Both the position numbers and the translations under genes were made by a program. The notes beneath the pieces are model-generated. The model was given only the letters and a program-made list of their open reading frames with translations. It was not told the origin of the DNA and searched no databases. From NCBI RefSeq assembly GCF_019048065.1, contig NZ_CP077291.1, positions 3,596,001-3,660,000 of the forward strand: a DNA stretch of 64,000 nt. The letters are read 5' to 3'. The stretch comes from Citrobacter farmeri (lineage in GTDB: Bacteria; Pseudomonadota; Gammaproteobacteria; Enterobacterales; Enterobacteriaceae). This document shows, one piece after another, positions 19,434 to 29,200 of this stretch (the first letter of the stretch is position 1; every line of letters begins with the position of its first letter).

Positions 19434-19802
19434 TCACTGACGCGATCGGCTAAGAACAATATTACTTACGTCCTGATAAGAACAACTGTTCATTAATCCG
19501 CATGCTTTCCTGGCATGAAGGATATCTGTTACGGTCAAATATGGCGCTTGTTCCTGTGAGGTAAATCCTCTGCGATCGATACGAGCCAGTTTGTACTTAT
19601 CCACCAGGAAGTTGACTGCATCGACCAGAGTGATACCGGCATCAATATGTTCCTTAATAACAGTTTCATTACTGAATGGTGTGTCGTTGAGTGTCAGGCC
19701 ATAATGTTGTTCCAGCAGGCGTGCAAGCAGCATTTGCCACACTGCTACGGGCGACAGACATAGCGTCGCCGCCTGCGGAGTTGTTGCAGGTAGAGTTTTC
19801 AT
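19434..19802 (-). CDS. cbtA: CbtA/YeeV-family toxin of type IV toxin-antitoxin system
   Basis: The 122-residue protein belongs to the CbtA/YkfI/YpjF family. The start MKTLP and the segments [31 protein letters not shown] and [12 protein letters not shown] match E. coli CbtA. The family toxin inhibits polymerisation of FtsZ and MreB, giving lemon-shaped cells. The longer frame to 19865 is not needed; ATG 19802 has GAG upstream and the family start. It is encoded 20 nt after its antitoxin in the usual cbeA-cbtA order. Confidence 0.92.
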   Translation of the reverse strand: MKTLPATTPQAATLCLSPVAVWQMLLARLLEQHYGLTLNDTPFSNETVIKEHIDAGITLVDAVNFLVDKYKLARIDRRGFTSQEQAPYLTVTDILHARKACGLMNSCSYQDVSNIVLSRSRQ

Positions 19803-19822
19803 ATTTGCTCTTGTGAAAGTAG

Positions 19823-20164
19823 TTAACGATGAGTGGGGTAAACGGCGATGTATACGTAGCCGCAACTGCCAAGGGTATCGGCTTCGCAGGTGAAACCATT
19901 GTGGTACAGGGTGACACAGTGGGCATGGCGAGGATTCATTTCACCAGTGGTCAGCATCGATTCCATCTGGCTGATAAAACGTGGGAATACTTCATCCAAC
20001 TTCAAAGATTCTGCGTTACTGAATTCACCGGTAATGCTGGCCCGGTCAACCAGATAGTGCAGCCGGTTTCCCCCCTGTACCAGACGAGCGCCAAAGCAAG
20101 GCGTCACATTACGATTCAGCCCCCACTGGAGAAATGAATCGTTCTCTGAGTCTGTAGATTTCAT
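19823..20164 (-). CDS. cbeA: CbeA/YeeU-family antitoxin
   Basis: The 113-residue antitoxin contains the family signatures [17 protein letters not shown] and [13 protein letters not shown] near the C-terminus. Type IV antitoxins of this family act without binding the toxin: CbeA stabilises FtsZ and MreB filaments. It is preceded by GAGGGT and starts 10 nt after the RadC-like gene, so it is probably cotranscribed. The usual small yeeT gene between radC-like and cbeA is missing. Confidence 0.92.
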   Translation of the reverse strand: MKSTDSENDSFLQWGLNRNVTPCFGARLVQGGNRLHYLVDRASITGEFSNAESLKLDEVFPRFISQMESMLTTGEMNPRHAHCVTLYHNGFTCEADTLGSCGYVYIAVYPTHR

Positions 20165-20174
20165 TTAAGTACCC

Positions 20175-20717
20175 TCATATCCAGCCTCGCTCTGCAAACG
20201 ACACAATGCCATCTGAACCGATAACCAGATGATCAAGCGTGTTCACATCAACCAGTGCCAGGGCTTCTTTAAGCCTGCCCGTAATGTTGCGATCGCATTG
20301 GCTGGGCTCCGGATCACCGGATGGATGGTTATGTGCCAGTACGACAGCTGCAGCATTAAAGCGAAGCGCTGACTTCACTACTTCGCGGGGATGGACCTGG
20401 ACATGGTTAACTGAACCGGCAAACAGCGTTTCGCTCTCCAGTAAACGATGCTGATTATCAAGATAGAGCACCATAAACACTTCCCGCTCTTGTCCTGCCA
20501 GCTGTAACCGAAGCCAGTCACGGGCAGCAGCACTTGAGGTAAAAGATATGCCGGGCTGGCGCAGATATTTATCCAGCAGATTGATAGCCCGGCGAATGGT
20601 CCGTTGGGCATAGGGTGTCAATCCGGAAGTCGCGGGAAGCAGGCAACCATGTTGAGCCATAACCGCCAGCGGAAAGAGTTCAGGCTGTGATGACAATGGG
20701 GATAACGCGGTACTCAT
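20175..20717 (-). CDS. yeeS: RadC-like JAB/MPN-domain protein of CP4-type islands
   Basis: The 180-residue protein has the JAMM metal motif: HVQVHPREV, then HNHPSGDPEPSQCD at residues 129-142 with the two His and the distal Asp. It corresponds to YeeS/YfjY/YkfG, short island RadC homologues that lack the full N-terminal UvrC-like domain. A DNA-repair role was proposed for RadC historically but is not supported; a role in mobile-element biology is more likely. It sits between the antirestriction gene and cbeA, the standard order. Confidence 0.9.
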   Translation of the reverse strand: MSTALSPLSSQPELFPLAVMAQHGCLLPATSGLTPYAQRTIRRAINLLDKYLRQPGISFTSSAAARDWLRLQLAGQEREVFMVLYLDNQHRLLESETLFAGSVNHVQVHPREVVKSALRFNAAAVVLAHNHPSGDPEPSQCDRNITGRLKEALALVDVNTLDHLVIGSDGIVSFAERGWI

Positions 20718-20729
20718 GCTCGGCTCTCC

Positions 20730-21173
20730 TCAGTCGATGAGATGCATAATGGAGTTGCACTCTGGATGGTTCAGCGCGAAGTCGCGTAAGCGATAATAGT
20801 GCTCAGTCATCGCATCACACTCGGTGCGACAGGCGTGGTGACTGTATGTCATCAGACAGGCGACTATTCCTGCTGCTTCACTGGCAAGCTCTGCGCCATT
20901 GCCGTTCATGCTGTTGAACAATGTCCACTTCTCATCGTGATCTGACTCGGGAGCCATAAAAGCGCCGCCGTTGCTGAGTGTCGAAAAGCGCCAGATACCG
21001 CCGTGGTAATCGGCACACAGCCGAACCATCCAGGCGAAAATGCGAGGTTCAAGGGTTATCCACTGCGGGATGGTGCCAAAGTGCTGCGGCCAGAAGCCGA
21101 TGCGTAACTCGTCCGGGACCACTGAGGCAGTAATTGCGGTATGCTCCGCGAACTGATGATTTTGTGTATTCAT
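20730..21173 (-). CDS. yfjX: ArdB/KlcA-family antirestriction protein
   Basis: The 147-residue protein shows the family blocks DELRIGFWPQHFG, FAWMVRLCADYHGGIW, LSNGGAF and a C-terminal ending in NSIMHLID. ArdB/KlcA proteins relieve type I restriction in vivo by an unresolved mechanism and help incoming mobile DNA establish. It starts 30 nt after the DUF932 gene, in the same transcription unit. Confidence 0.9.
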   Translation of the reverse strand: MNTQNHQFAEHTAITASVVPDELRIGFWPQHFGTIPQWITLEPRIFAWMVRLCADYHGGIWRFSTLSNGGAFMAPESDHDEKWTLFNSMNGNGAELASEAAGIVACLMTYSHHACRTECDAMTEHYYRLRDFALNHPECNSIMHLID

Positions 21174-21203
21174 TAAACTATCTCCTTATGCCGGAACGGT
21201 TGT

Positions 21204-22025
21204 TTAACGCCCCAAAAAATCGAGCATGTTTTCTGCCATTACCCACAGGGCGCGATTGAGCTTCACGTCACCATCAATACCGGTAACAGCACGGGTGCGG
21301 CTGCTTTTCCCCTGAGCAGTTCGCCCTGACAATCCCCCTTTCAGCAGGTTCTCCTGCACGCGCTGGTATACGGTCCACAGGTCATCGCTGTAGTCCTCCC
21401 GACGACGTGGGGTAAGCAACTGCGATACCGTGACCGGCTGGTGGTCTTCACCAAAGCGATACTTCAGCGCAGCATTCGCCAGGGCGTTACGGGCTGGTTC
21501 TGGCAGTGCCAGTGACTGCATTGCATCGCGCTTCTCCTCCACCCGGTCAAACACACCGAGCACTTCGTAAGCCCCTTCAATCACCTTCTCAACAACATTC
21601 CCTTTATGTGGTACCCGCACTTCGCCGAATGACTGACCGCAGACCAGACCATTAGTACAGACGCCTCGAAACAGCCCCGGCAACATCTGGTAGCTTGATG
21701 AGCCGTCATGGCTGTTAAGCAGAATGATTTCCGGCACCTGATGTCCAGTCAGTTGACCGGCACGACGCAGGCGAAGCATGTGTTTGGTGTGCTCCCGCTT
21801 TCTCTGGTCCCGGACCTTCGTCTGGCAGGCAAAGAACGGCTCAAAGCCTTCACGCTGCAGGCTTTCGAGGATGGTGATGGTCGGGATGTAGGTATAACGG
21901 TCTGAACGAGATTCATGTTTGCCACTCCCGAACACGCTGGGAACATGACTCATCAGTTCTTCGTGGGTCAGAGGCCGGTCACGGCGTATCTGGTTTATAC
22001 GGCCAAAGCGGCTGGCTAATCGCAT
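21204..22025 (-). CDS. yfjQ: DUF932 protein, YfjQ/YafZ-like
   Basis: The 273-residue protein is of the DUF932 family found in CP4-type prophage islands and plasmids. The start MRLASRFG (22025) follows AAGGAGTTAGCC; the longer frame to 22070 is discarded. Typical segments are RDRPLTHEELMSHVPSVF, EIILLNSHDGSSSYQ and the Cys-containing NGLVCG. Its biochemical function is unknown; its constant position beside yfjP and the antirestriction gene suggests a mobile-element or defence-related task. Confidence 0.88.
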   Translation of the reverse strand: MRLASRFGRINQIRRDRPLTHEELMSHVPSVFGSGKHESRSDRYTYIPTITILESLQREGFEPFFACQTKVRDQRKREHTKHMLRLRRAGQLTGHQVPEIILLNSHDGSSSYQMLPGLFRGVCTNGLVCGQSFGEVRVPHKGNVVEKVIEGAYEVLGVFDRVEEKRDAMQSLALPEPARNALANAALKYRFGEDHQPVTVSQLLTPRRREDYSDDLWTVYQRVQENLLKGGLSGRTAQGKSSRTRAVTGIDGDVKLNRALWVMAENMLDFLGR

Positions 22026-22145
22026 GGCTAACTCCTTATCTGATAATGAAATAAAAACAAAAAAGGCCATGTTCCCGAAGGAGCATGGCCTGTTGCTATC
22101 TGGTGTTGGTGCGTAGCGGGCTGGAGAGGTCTGAAGTGTGAATAA

Positions 22146-22619
22146 TTAATCGCTGTAGTGTGTGGTCCGGCATTCACTGAGGTCAGACAGTTCTTTTTGC
22201 GTATTCTTCAGACCCGGACTGAAAGTGCCTACTTTTTTATCGCTGACATAAACATCGAAATTTGCTGCCTGCCCCAGTGCGTCAATAAATGACACCCAGG
22301 CATTGTCACCGTTTCGCCAGCCCAGGGATGACGGTAACGGATACTGGCTGTCATTCATCACCACGGTGATGTCGGTTCCGTCATCGTGAGAATTCAGCAA
22401 GGTACCGTCGGGCAGGGTCAGGTATACGCTGTGCTGCAGCACATTCTGCTCATCGGGGCTGGTAGTGCAGTTAAGATTAAAGACCACTTTCTCCGGGCTG
22501 GTAATGATGTATTCGGTCACCCCCTGGGCGAAGCCGCTGCTCCACATATTGGGGACAGCCTGTACAGCGGAGGCTGAAGCCAGCATAACTACCGCCAGGG
22601 TGATATGAGATAAACGCAT
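22146..22619 (-). CDS. Secreted/periplasmic island protein, unknown function
   Basis: The 157-residue protein has a Sec signal peptide (MRLSHITLAVVMLASASAVQA, cleavage after QAV or QA). The mature part contains two Cys near residues 51 and 150 that could form a disulphide, and looks beta-rich. Related small periplasmic proteins occur in CP4-57-like islands between yfjQ- and antirestriction-type genes, but I cannot assign a function. It lies 120 nt upstream of the DUF932 gene. Confidence 0.72.
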   Translation of the reverse strand: MRLSHITLAVVMLASASAVQAVPNMWSSGFAQGVTEYIITSPEKVVFNLNCTTSPDEQNVLQHSVYLTLPDGTLLNSHDDGTDITVVMNDSQYPLPSSLGWRNGDNAWVSFIDALGQAANFDVYVSDKKVGTFSPGLKNTQKELSDLSECRTTHYSD

Positions 22620-22720
22620 AAGTGATTTCCTTTCATTAACATCAGAGGGAGAGGCATCCGTCAGAGCGCACTGAAGCGCTCCGGGAACCCGGGCGACCTT
22701 AATTCATTTCATCAACGCTC

Positions 22721-23185
22721 TTATCTGTCTGTCGTTTTGTCCTTCCATTTTGGCCGGTTGCTACTTGAAAAGGATTTCACCAGCGACCAGTATTCCACCG
22801 GGAATCGTTTAACCAATTCCCCGTTGAGACGGACATCGATAGTCCGGTACTGCCCGTTGTTCATGGTCCCCTGACTGAAGTAAGCATTGCTGCTGCAGGT
22901 CCCCGTGTCGTACTGGTTCCAGGCTTTTTCGGGTTTGCCCACCACGTAAAAATCCCCCAGGGCGCAGCCGTTAGTGGATTTACGATTAACGATGGCTACC
23001 CTGTTCGTTGCCGCCAACACGATGGTGCAGGAGCTTTGTTTTCCGCCACAGACATCCCATAAAACCCGACCACCAGGGTCCTTAAACGACCAGATAGTGT
23101 TCGCCGGAATATCGGCTCGTTCCCGGGCCGCGGTACTGAGACTGACGCTGAAGACCAGCGCAAGAACTGCAAACCTCATTTTCAT
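22721..23185 (-). CDS. Secreted/periplasmic island protein with four cysteines
   Basis: The 154-residue protein has a signal peptide (MKMRFAVLALVFSVSLSTA) and four Cys in the mature part (near residues 46, 53, 75 and 97). It ends with a hydrophilic Lys-rich tail. It is probably periplasmic and disulphide-bonded. The family is not recognised. The second secreted product of this transcription unit, it is preceded by a cluster of palindromic sites at 23275-23318. Confidence 0.7.
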   Translation of the reverse strand: MKMRFAVLALVFSVSLSTAARERADIPANTIWSFKDPGGRVLWDVCGGKQSSCTIVLAATNRVAIVNRKSTNGCALGDFYVVGKPEKAWNQYDTGTCSSNAYFSQGTMNNGQYRTIDVRLNGELVKRFPVEYWSLVKSFSSSNRPKWKDKTTDR

Positions 23186-23274
23186 TTTTCATTCCTTAGC
23201 CATTTCAGAAAATCCGGAGTCAGCGCCCGCAACGGCGTACCAGGCGCGCTGCAGACTGAGCAGATGCACTTATT

Positions 23275-23318
23275 TATCGATCGATAATAACGATCGATAA
23301 AATAGATATCGATCGTTA
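23275..23318. promoter_or_regulatory. Triple TATCGATCGATA-type operator cluster
   Basis: Three 12-bp dyads occur within 44 bp: TATCGATCGATA (23275-23286, a perfect palindrome), TAACGATCGATA (23288-23299) and TATCGATCGTTA (23307-23318, the exact reverse complement of the second). They lie 90-133 bp upstream of the secreted-protein gene at 23185, in an AT-rich promoter-like stretch after the yfjP-like gene. Confidence 0.65.
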
Positions 23319-23494
23319 CATTCTATTAATAAGAGCAAGGGTTGTCATCCCTTTCGGGGAAAATGTGTGACAGAACAGGGACTCAGGTATCCGGTGCCAC
23401 GAAGCGGGAGCAACGGGGTGTTCTGATTAAAAGAAGTGGGTCTGTGAATGAGGCTCATGCCCACGGTTGACCGGGAGGAGTATAAAGTCTGGTT

Positions 23495-24370
23495 TCAGAA
23501 GAAAATCCAGTCCCAGACGGCACGGGCGACGGACACCACCACATCACGCACGGTACGAATCACCGTTTTCAGTGGTGCAGGCAGGAACGACGATGACTCA
23601 GCCGTATCGAAAACCCGTCCCACAGCGTCACCGAAACTGTCGCGGGCCTGCGACTTTACCGGCTCTGAGCAGAGTCTCCCTTGCAGTTGTGTCACCACCG
23701 GGCTGGTGGCGCGGTCAGGCAGACAACACATCATGTTTTCCACCATATCCTCAATGCCCCATCCAGTGCTGGCGGACACCACACAGACCGGATGATGCGG
23801 TTTAAACATTGCCATAATTGCAGCCTGCTTCGCTTTAAGATTTACCTGTTGTTGTGGCGAGGGCGTGCCGATCGCGCTATCCCATTCATGACAGGGTTCG
23901 ATTTTGTCGGCCTGGTTAACCACGAACAGTACCTTTTGCCTGTAAGGTCGCACCACGCTGTGCCAGAACTGCTCGTCCACGGTCAGAGCCCGATCATCGG
24001 CCTTAATGACCCACAGCACCAGGTCCAGCTCCGGCAGCATACGACGGTACAGGGCCCGGTACTCATGATCCCGCTGCCCGTTTTCACCTACACCCGGTAA
24101 ATCGACAATTACCAGACTGCGACTACCACTGCGCAACCGGAAGCACAGTACGTCGCGAGTACAGGCGTTCACGTCACTCACCGGCGACACCTCGCCCCGG
24201 AATAATTTGTTGCAAAGAGAGGATTTACCAGCACCACTTTTGCCCATAATGCCAATCACCGGCTCGTAGTGGGTCAGGTTCTGGATACGTTTAAGAATAA
24301 GCTGGCGAAGCGTGTGCGGAAGCGACGCGAGCGGTTGTTCAAGGGCCTGAAGGCCATCAGGTTTATTCAT
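23495..24370 (-). CDS. yfjP: YfjP/YeeP-family Era-like GTPase
   Basis: The 291-residue GTP-binding protein has G1 GKSGAGKSS (43-51), G3 DLPG (90-93) and G4 NQAD (152-155, a variant of NKxD). A C-terminal hydrophobic and aromatic tail may touch the membrane. It corresponds to YfjP/YeeP/YkfA of the CP4 islands, first gene of the conserved island module. A physiological role is not established. The gene is separated from the IS element by about 110 bp. Confidence 0.9.
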   Translation of the reverse strand: MNKPDGLQALEQPLASLPHTLRQLILKRIQNLTHYEPVIGIMGKSGAGKSSLCNKLFRGEVSPVSDVNACTRDVLCFRLRSGSRSLVIVDLPGVGENGQRDHEYRALYRRMLPELDLVLWVIKADDRALTVDEQFWHSVVRPYRQKVLFVVNQADKIEPCHEWDSAIGTPSPQQQVNLKAKQAAIMAMFKPHHPVCVVSASTGWGIEDMVENMMCCLPDRATSPVVTQLQGRLCSEPVKSQARDSFGDAVGRVFDTAESSSFLPAPLKTVIRTVRDVVVSVARAVWDWIFF

Positions 24371-24533
24371 ACAGTAGTCTCAGCGTGAAAAATTAAAAAT
24401 CCCGGATCCATAAGGAAGGCGGGATTCAGTGAGATAATATCTGTCTGAAATAATTTGGAATTTTAGATTAACACGTGAAGGAACTTGTGAGGTCCAGAAC
24501 TGAAAGATGTCCGCTACGTGCCAGATATAGTCA

Positions 24534-24755
24534 TTCACACCCTGAGAGTTACACTTTTAAGTGATTCAGGGTATGCGCTTATTGGTTACGAATATTGTGC
24601 CAGAATCATGTGATTTGATGATTGCCGCTTTGCTTTCGAGCCAGTAAGTGCTCCACGTTCGCTAACGAATACTCAGGGCATGCAGAAAAACTGCTGACTA
24701 TATTTCTTTCGAAGAGCGTGGAATGCATACCAATCCCCGATAAAAGGAGTTGGTG
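24534..24755 (+). ncRNA. Candidate bridge RNA region in IS110 left end
   Basis: The noncoding left end contains a strong hairpin, ACCCTGA / TCAGGGT, around an inner CACTT/AAGTG stem (about 24539-24577). It also contains partly complementary CTCCACG and CGTGG stretches near 24650 and 24717, as expected for a two-loop guide RNA. Assignment rests on position and foldability only. Confidence 0.4.
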
Positions 24756-25994
24756 ATGACTGCGAAAGATCAGTTTGCTGCTCATGTTGGTCTGGACTGG
24801 GCGGATAAAAAACATGATGTCTGCGTTCAGTTTAAAAACGGTGATCGCATATTCCATGTGATTGAACATACGCCTGAGGCGCTTGATATCTGGCTCAATG
24901 AGTTACACCAGAGGGTGAAAGGCAGGATTGCTATTGCCATTGAGCTGAAGAAAGGCCCGGTAGTGTATGCCCTCCAGAAGTACCCATTTGTCACTGTTTT
25001 TCCAATACACGCCTTGTCACTGGCCCGCTACCGACAGGCTTTCTGGCCCAGCGGTGCGAAGGATGATCCGCAGGATGCTGAGCTGGCATTAGACCTGATG
25101 CTACGTTATCCCCACAAGATAAAAGCCATTGAAGCCGACAATCCGGATATCCGATTACTCCAGCAATTAGTTGAGCAGCGCCGACTGCTGGTCGAAGACA
25201 AGCGTCGCTTTGTTAATCGGCTCATCAACACACTGAAGCAGTATTACCCCCAGCCCCTGGAATGGTTCTCTCATCGGGACAGCTCACTGTTCTGCGAGCT
25301 AATCATTCGCTGGCCGAGCCTGCAACAACTCAAACGGGCTCGCAGCGATACTGTCCGTCATTTTATGAACGCTAAAGGTGGTCCTGCTGTTGCATATACC
25401 GAACAGCGGGTTGCAAGTATTGCCAGCGCTATTCCCCTGACCACAGATAAAACTGTCATCGAGGCAAATGCATTGATGGCAACAGCACTTGCATCCCAAA
25501 TCAAACTGGCAGGCGACCTAATCAGAACCTACGACGAACGTATTGAATCCTTATTCGATACGCTTCCGGATGCAGAACTGTTCAAATCACTCCCTGGAAT
25601 GGGACCGTGTATGGGCCCACGGATGCTTGCCGCACTGGGTGATAACCGCGACCGCTTCAATAGCGCAGAAGAAATTCAAAACTACGCTGGCATCGCACCA
25701 GTAACCGAGCGAAGTGGTCAAAAATCCTGGGTACACTGGCGTTGGCAGTGCACAAAGTTCGTCCGACAGACATTCGTGGAATGGACTGCGAAGACGGTTA
25801 ACTCATCGTACTGGGCCAGACTTTATTACCAGGGCCAGCGAGAAAAAGGGAAATCGCATCAATCAGCTATCCGGGCTCTGGCGTTTAAATGGATAAGGAT
25901 CATTTACCGTTGTTGGAAGACCAAAACCCGGTACGACGAAGCGAAATACTTGCTGGCACTGGAAGCGCGAAAGTCACCCTTACTGAAGCCATAA
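24756..25994 (+). CDS. IS110-family transposase (DEDD recombinase)
   Basis: The 412-residue transposase has an N-terminal RuvC-like DEDD domain: Asp14 in GLDWAD, Glu63 in AIELKK, Asp104 and Asp107 in KDDPQDAE. The C-terminal Tnp_20 domain is recognised by LPGMGPCMGPRMLAALGD and NYAGIAPVTERSGQKS, the latter holding the Ser nucleophile region. AAAAGGAG precedes ATG 24756. The frame is intact, so the element may be active. IS110 enzymes act with a bridge RNA to choose both target and donor DNA. Confidence 0.93.
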   Translation: MTAKDQFAAHVGLDWADKKHDVCVQFKNGDRIFHVIEHTPEALDIWLNELHQRVKGRIAIAIELKKGPVVYALQKYPFVTVFPIHALSLARYRQAFWPSGAKDDPQDAELALDLMLRYPHKIKAIEADNPDIRLLQQLVEQRRLLVEDKRRFVNRLINTLKQYYPQPLEWFSHRDSSLFCELIIRWPSLQQLKRARSDTVRHFMNAKGGPAVAYTEQRVASIASAIPLTTDKTVIEANALMATALASQIKLAGDLIRTYDERIESLFDTLPDAELFKSLPGMGPCMGPRMLAALGDNRDRFNSAEEIQNYAGIAPVTERSGQKSWVHWRWQCTKFVRQTFVEWTAKTVNSSYWARLYYQGQREKGKSHQSAIRALAFKWIRIIYRCWKTKTRYDEAKYLLALEARKSPLLKP

Positions 25995-26198
25995 AAAGCT
26001 TGTCGAATGTCTCAGGGCGTGAAGCGGACGTTGCTACTTCGTAAATGTCTTGATCCATATGGCTTTATTAGTAAATATCAAGGAATGCAAACCCAAGGCA
26101 AAAGTATTGGACACGTTGCAGAGGTAATATTTAGCGTAAAATCAGAGGGATAGGAGAAGAAGAACAACGAGGCTTTGACTAATCTTTAGCATTGTTTC

Positions 26199-26207
26199 TG
26201 CTATAAT
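26199..26207 (+). promoter_or_regulatory. Extended -10 promoter for YobI-like NTPase gene
   Basis: TGCTATAAT is a perfect extended -10 element 82 bp upstream of the start codon. A TTGACT lies 21 bp further upstream, too far for optimal spacing, so the extended -10 probably does the work. Confidence 0.55.
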
Positions 26208-26288
26208 AGGGCGAATTTTTATCTGTATGATTTTGTTTGATTAACTCTGAGAAGTTGCTCTCTCGGTGAATATGGGGAAGGGATATCA

Positions 26289-29200
26289 ATGAGTGATGAC
26301 AGCTATAAATTTCAAAAGTTAACGCCGATCAGCGATGTTGAGCTGGGTATATATAAAAATGCGATAGATTTTGTTTTTGCCAATGACGATCTAAAAAATA
26401 TTGCAATATCAGGGCAATATAGCGCAGGAAAAAGTAGCCTTGTCGAATCATATAAGAAAAGTCATTCGAATATAAAGTTTGTTCATATTTCACTTGCCCA
26501 TTTTAGAGCGACGGAGGAAGCTGAAACTAATGAACCTAGTAAAGCCATAAGTGAAACAGCGTTAGAAGGTAAAATTCTTAACCAGTTAATTCACCAAATT
26601 AATGCTGATGACATTCCCCAGACGCATTTTAAAGTAAAGAAAAAAATAAAAACGAGCAACATTGTGATAAATACTATCTTCACGGTATTACTTATCGCAA
26701 CGGTACTGCATATCACTCTATTTAATAAGTGGGATGAGTTTGTTTCACTTTTATCTGATGGCGTTTTAAAGACACTACTAACATTATCGACTAGGCACGA
26801 TACGCTTTTAATTAGCGGCTTTATAGTTACTATCCTGTCTTTTATCTTTATTTATAAACTAATAAAAACCCAAAAGAATCGTAATGTCTTTAAGAAAATA
26901 AATGTACAGGGTAATGAAATAGAGATTTTTGAAGAGAGTGAAGAGTCTTATTTTGACCGGTATTTAAATGAAGTATTATACCTTTTCGAGAACGTTGATG
27001 CTGACGCTATTATTTTTGAAGATATGGACCGTTTTAATAGCAATCATATCTTTGAACGTCTTCATGAGGTGAATAGGCTGGTTAATATTCAACGGACCCT
27101 AGCAGGACACAAGAAATCGACGTTACGTTTTATTTACTTGCTTCGTGATGATATCTTTATTTCTAAGGATAGAACTAAGTTCTTTGATTATATTATCCCA
27201 GTTATTCCTGTTGTTGATAGTTCTAACTCTTACGATCAGTTTATCTCACATTTTGATGATGGTGGTATTCTCAATTTGTTCGATGAAAGATTTCTACAAG
27301 GGGTTTCGCTATATATTGATGACATGAGAATATTGAAGAATATATATAATGAATTTCAGATTTATTATAATAAGTTAAATACGACTGAGCTTGATTGTAA
27401 TAAAATGTTGGCTATCATTGCCTATAAGAATATTTTTCCACGGGATTTTAGTGAGTTGCAACTTAATCAAGGTATGGTTTTTACCATATTTAGTAAAAAA
27501 GACAATCTTATTATTGAGGAATTAAAAAAAATAGAAAAAGACATTAGTGACAGGAAAAAGGAGATTGATGTAATCAATGATGAAATACTCATTTCTAGTC
27601 AGGAGGTTGATGCTATATATGATCAGGAATTATCCAGATATAATAATCATCCTCACTATTATCAGACTGAGAAAGCTGATATAGCGAAGAGAAGGGCGGC
27701 TAGAAAAGAAAATGTAGAAAACAAATTCAATGGAAAAATAGAAGAAATCAATGAGCTTATTTCAAGATCAAGAGAGAGTTTGGTTGATTCCAGGAATAAA
27801 AAACTTAAAGAAATAATAACAAGAGAAAATATTGATGAAATATTTAAACTCACCTATACCAATGAAATTGGAGAGGAAAGAGATTTTAATGAAATAAAAA
27901 GTAGTGAGTATTTTGACTTACTTAAATATCTTATTCGTGATGGCTATATTGATGAAACCTACACCGACTATATGACCTATTTTTATGAAAATAGCCTGAG
28001 TCGTATTGATAAGATGTTTTTACGCAGCATTACCGATCAAAAAGGCAAAGAGTTCACTTATCAACTCAAGAACCCAAAACTGGTCGTTGCCCGCCTTCGA
28101 GAAGTGGATTTTGAACAGGAAGAGGCGCTCAATTTTGATCTATTAGCTTATCTGCTTCAAACGCCTGCCCAAGTAAACTTAATAAAACGTTTATTCAAAC
28201 AGCTAAGGAAAGAAAGAAGAGTTGAGTTTATTCGCGGTTACTTTGAAACTGAGAGGGCTCAGCCTGGCTTCATTAATCGATTAAATACGCAGTGGCCTGA
28301 GTTTTTTTCTTATGCGCTGACAGAGAGTGAATTTTCTGCTGATTGGGTTAAACTCTACTCTATAGGCACGTTTTATTATTCTGCCAATAACACCATTGAG
28401 GCCATTAACATTGATAATTGTCTGACTGAGTACCTCTCTAATTCTGCGGATTATTTAGCAATATCAGAACCGAAGGTTGACAAGTTAATTAGTGGTTTTA
28501 AGTTGCTTAACGTCTCTTTTGTCAGTATTAAATTTAAAAACGCAAATAAAGTACTCTTTGATGCGGTTTATCAGCATTCACTTTATGATATTAACTTTGC
28601 CAACCTGACCTTAATGCTGAGTAAGGTTTACACGCTTAACAGTGAAGATGATATTCGCCATAAGAACTATACACTAGTGATGTCACAGCCTGATTCTCCA
28701 TTAGCTAGTTATGTTAATAACCATATTAGTGACTATCTGGATATGGTTTTATCTAGTTGTGATGGTTCAATCTTGGATGATGAAGCCATTGTTTTATCCG
28801 TTCTTAATAATGAGAAAATATCTGATGAACAAAAAGGCCAGTATATAAACTCTTTGCAAGTTTTCGTGACCTCTCTGAGTGAGGTTGAGAGCGAATCCTT
28901 ATGGTCATCTTTGCTGGATAAAGATAGAGCAGTTTGCTCTGAGGAAAATATTGTCTCTTATTTTGAACATGTTGATGGACTGGATGGCTCACTTATCGAA
29001 TTTATCAATAGAACTGATGCAGAGCTGAATTTTCAAAATATTAACATTGATAATGAGCTTAAAGATAAATTATTTAAGTCGATTGTTATCTGTAATGATT
29101 TATCAAATGATAAATATGAAAAGTTAATTTGTTCACTAAATCTTATTTACGAAAACTCCTTTAGTGCTAGTAATATCGCGGGTGATAAGTTCAAAATATT

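Larger units (their letters stand above)
24480..26035 (+). mobile_element. IS110-family insertion sequence (ends approximate)
   Basis: An IS110-type transposase gene is flanked by about 270 bp of noncoding DNA upstream and only about 40-60 bp downstream. The long left end is typical of the IS110 group, where it encodes the bridge RNA that guides recombination. A short similar sequence occurs near each end: TGTCCGCT at 24509-24516, and its complement AGCGGAC at 26023-26029. CTCAGGGC occurs at 24672 and 26011. IS110 elements make no target duplication, so the exact ends cannot be fixed by eye. Confidence 0.6.
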
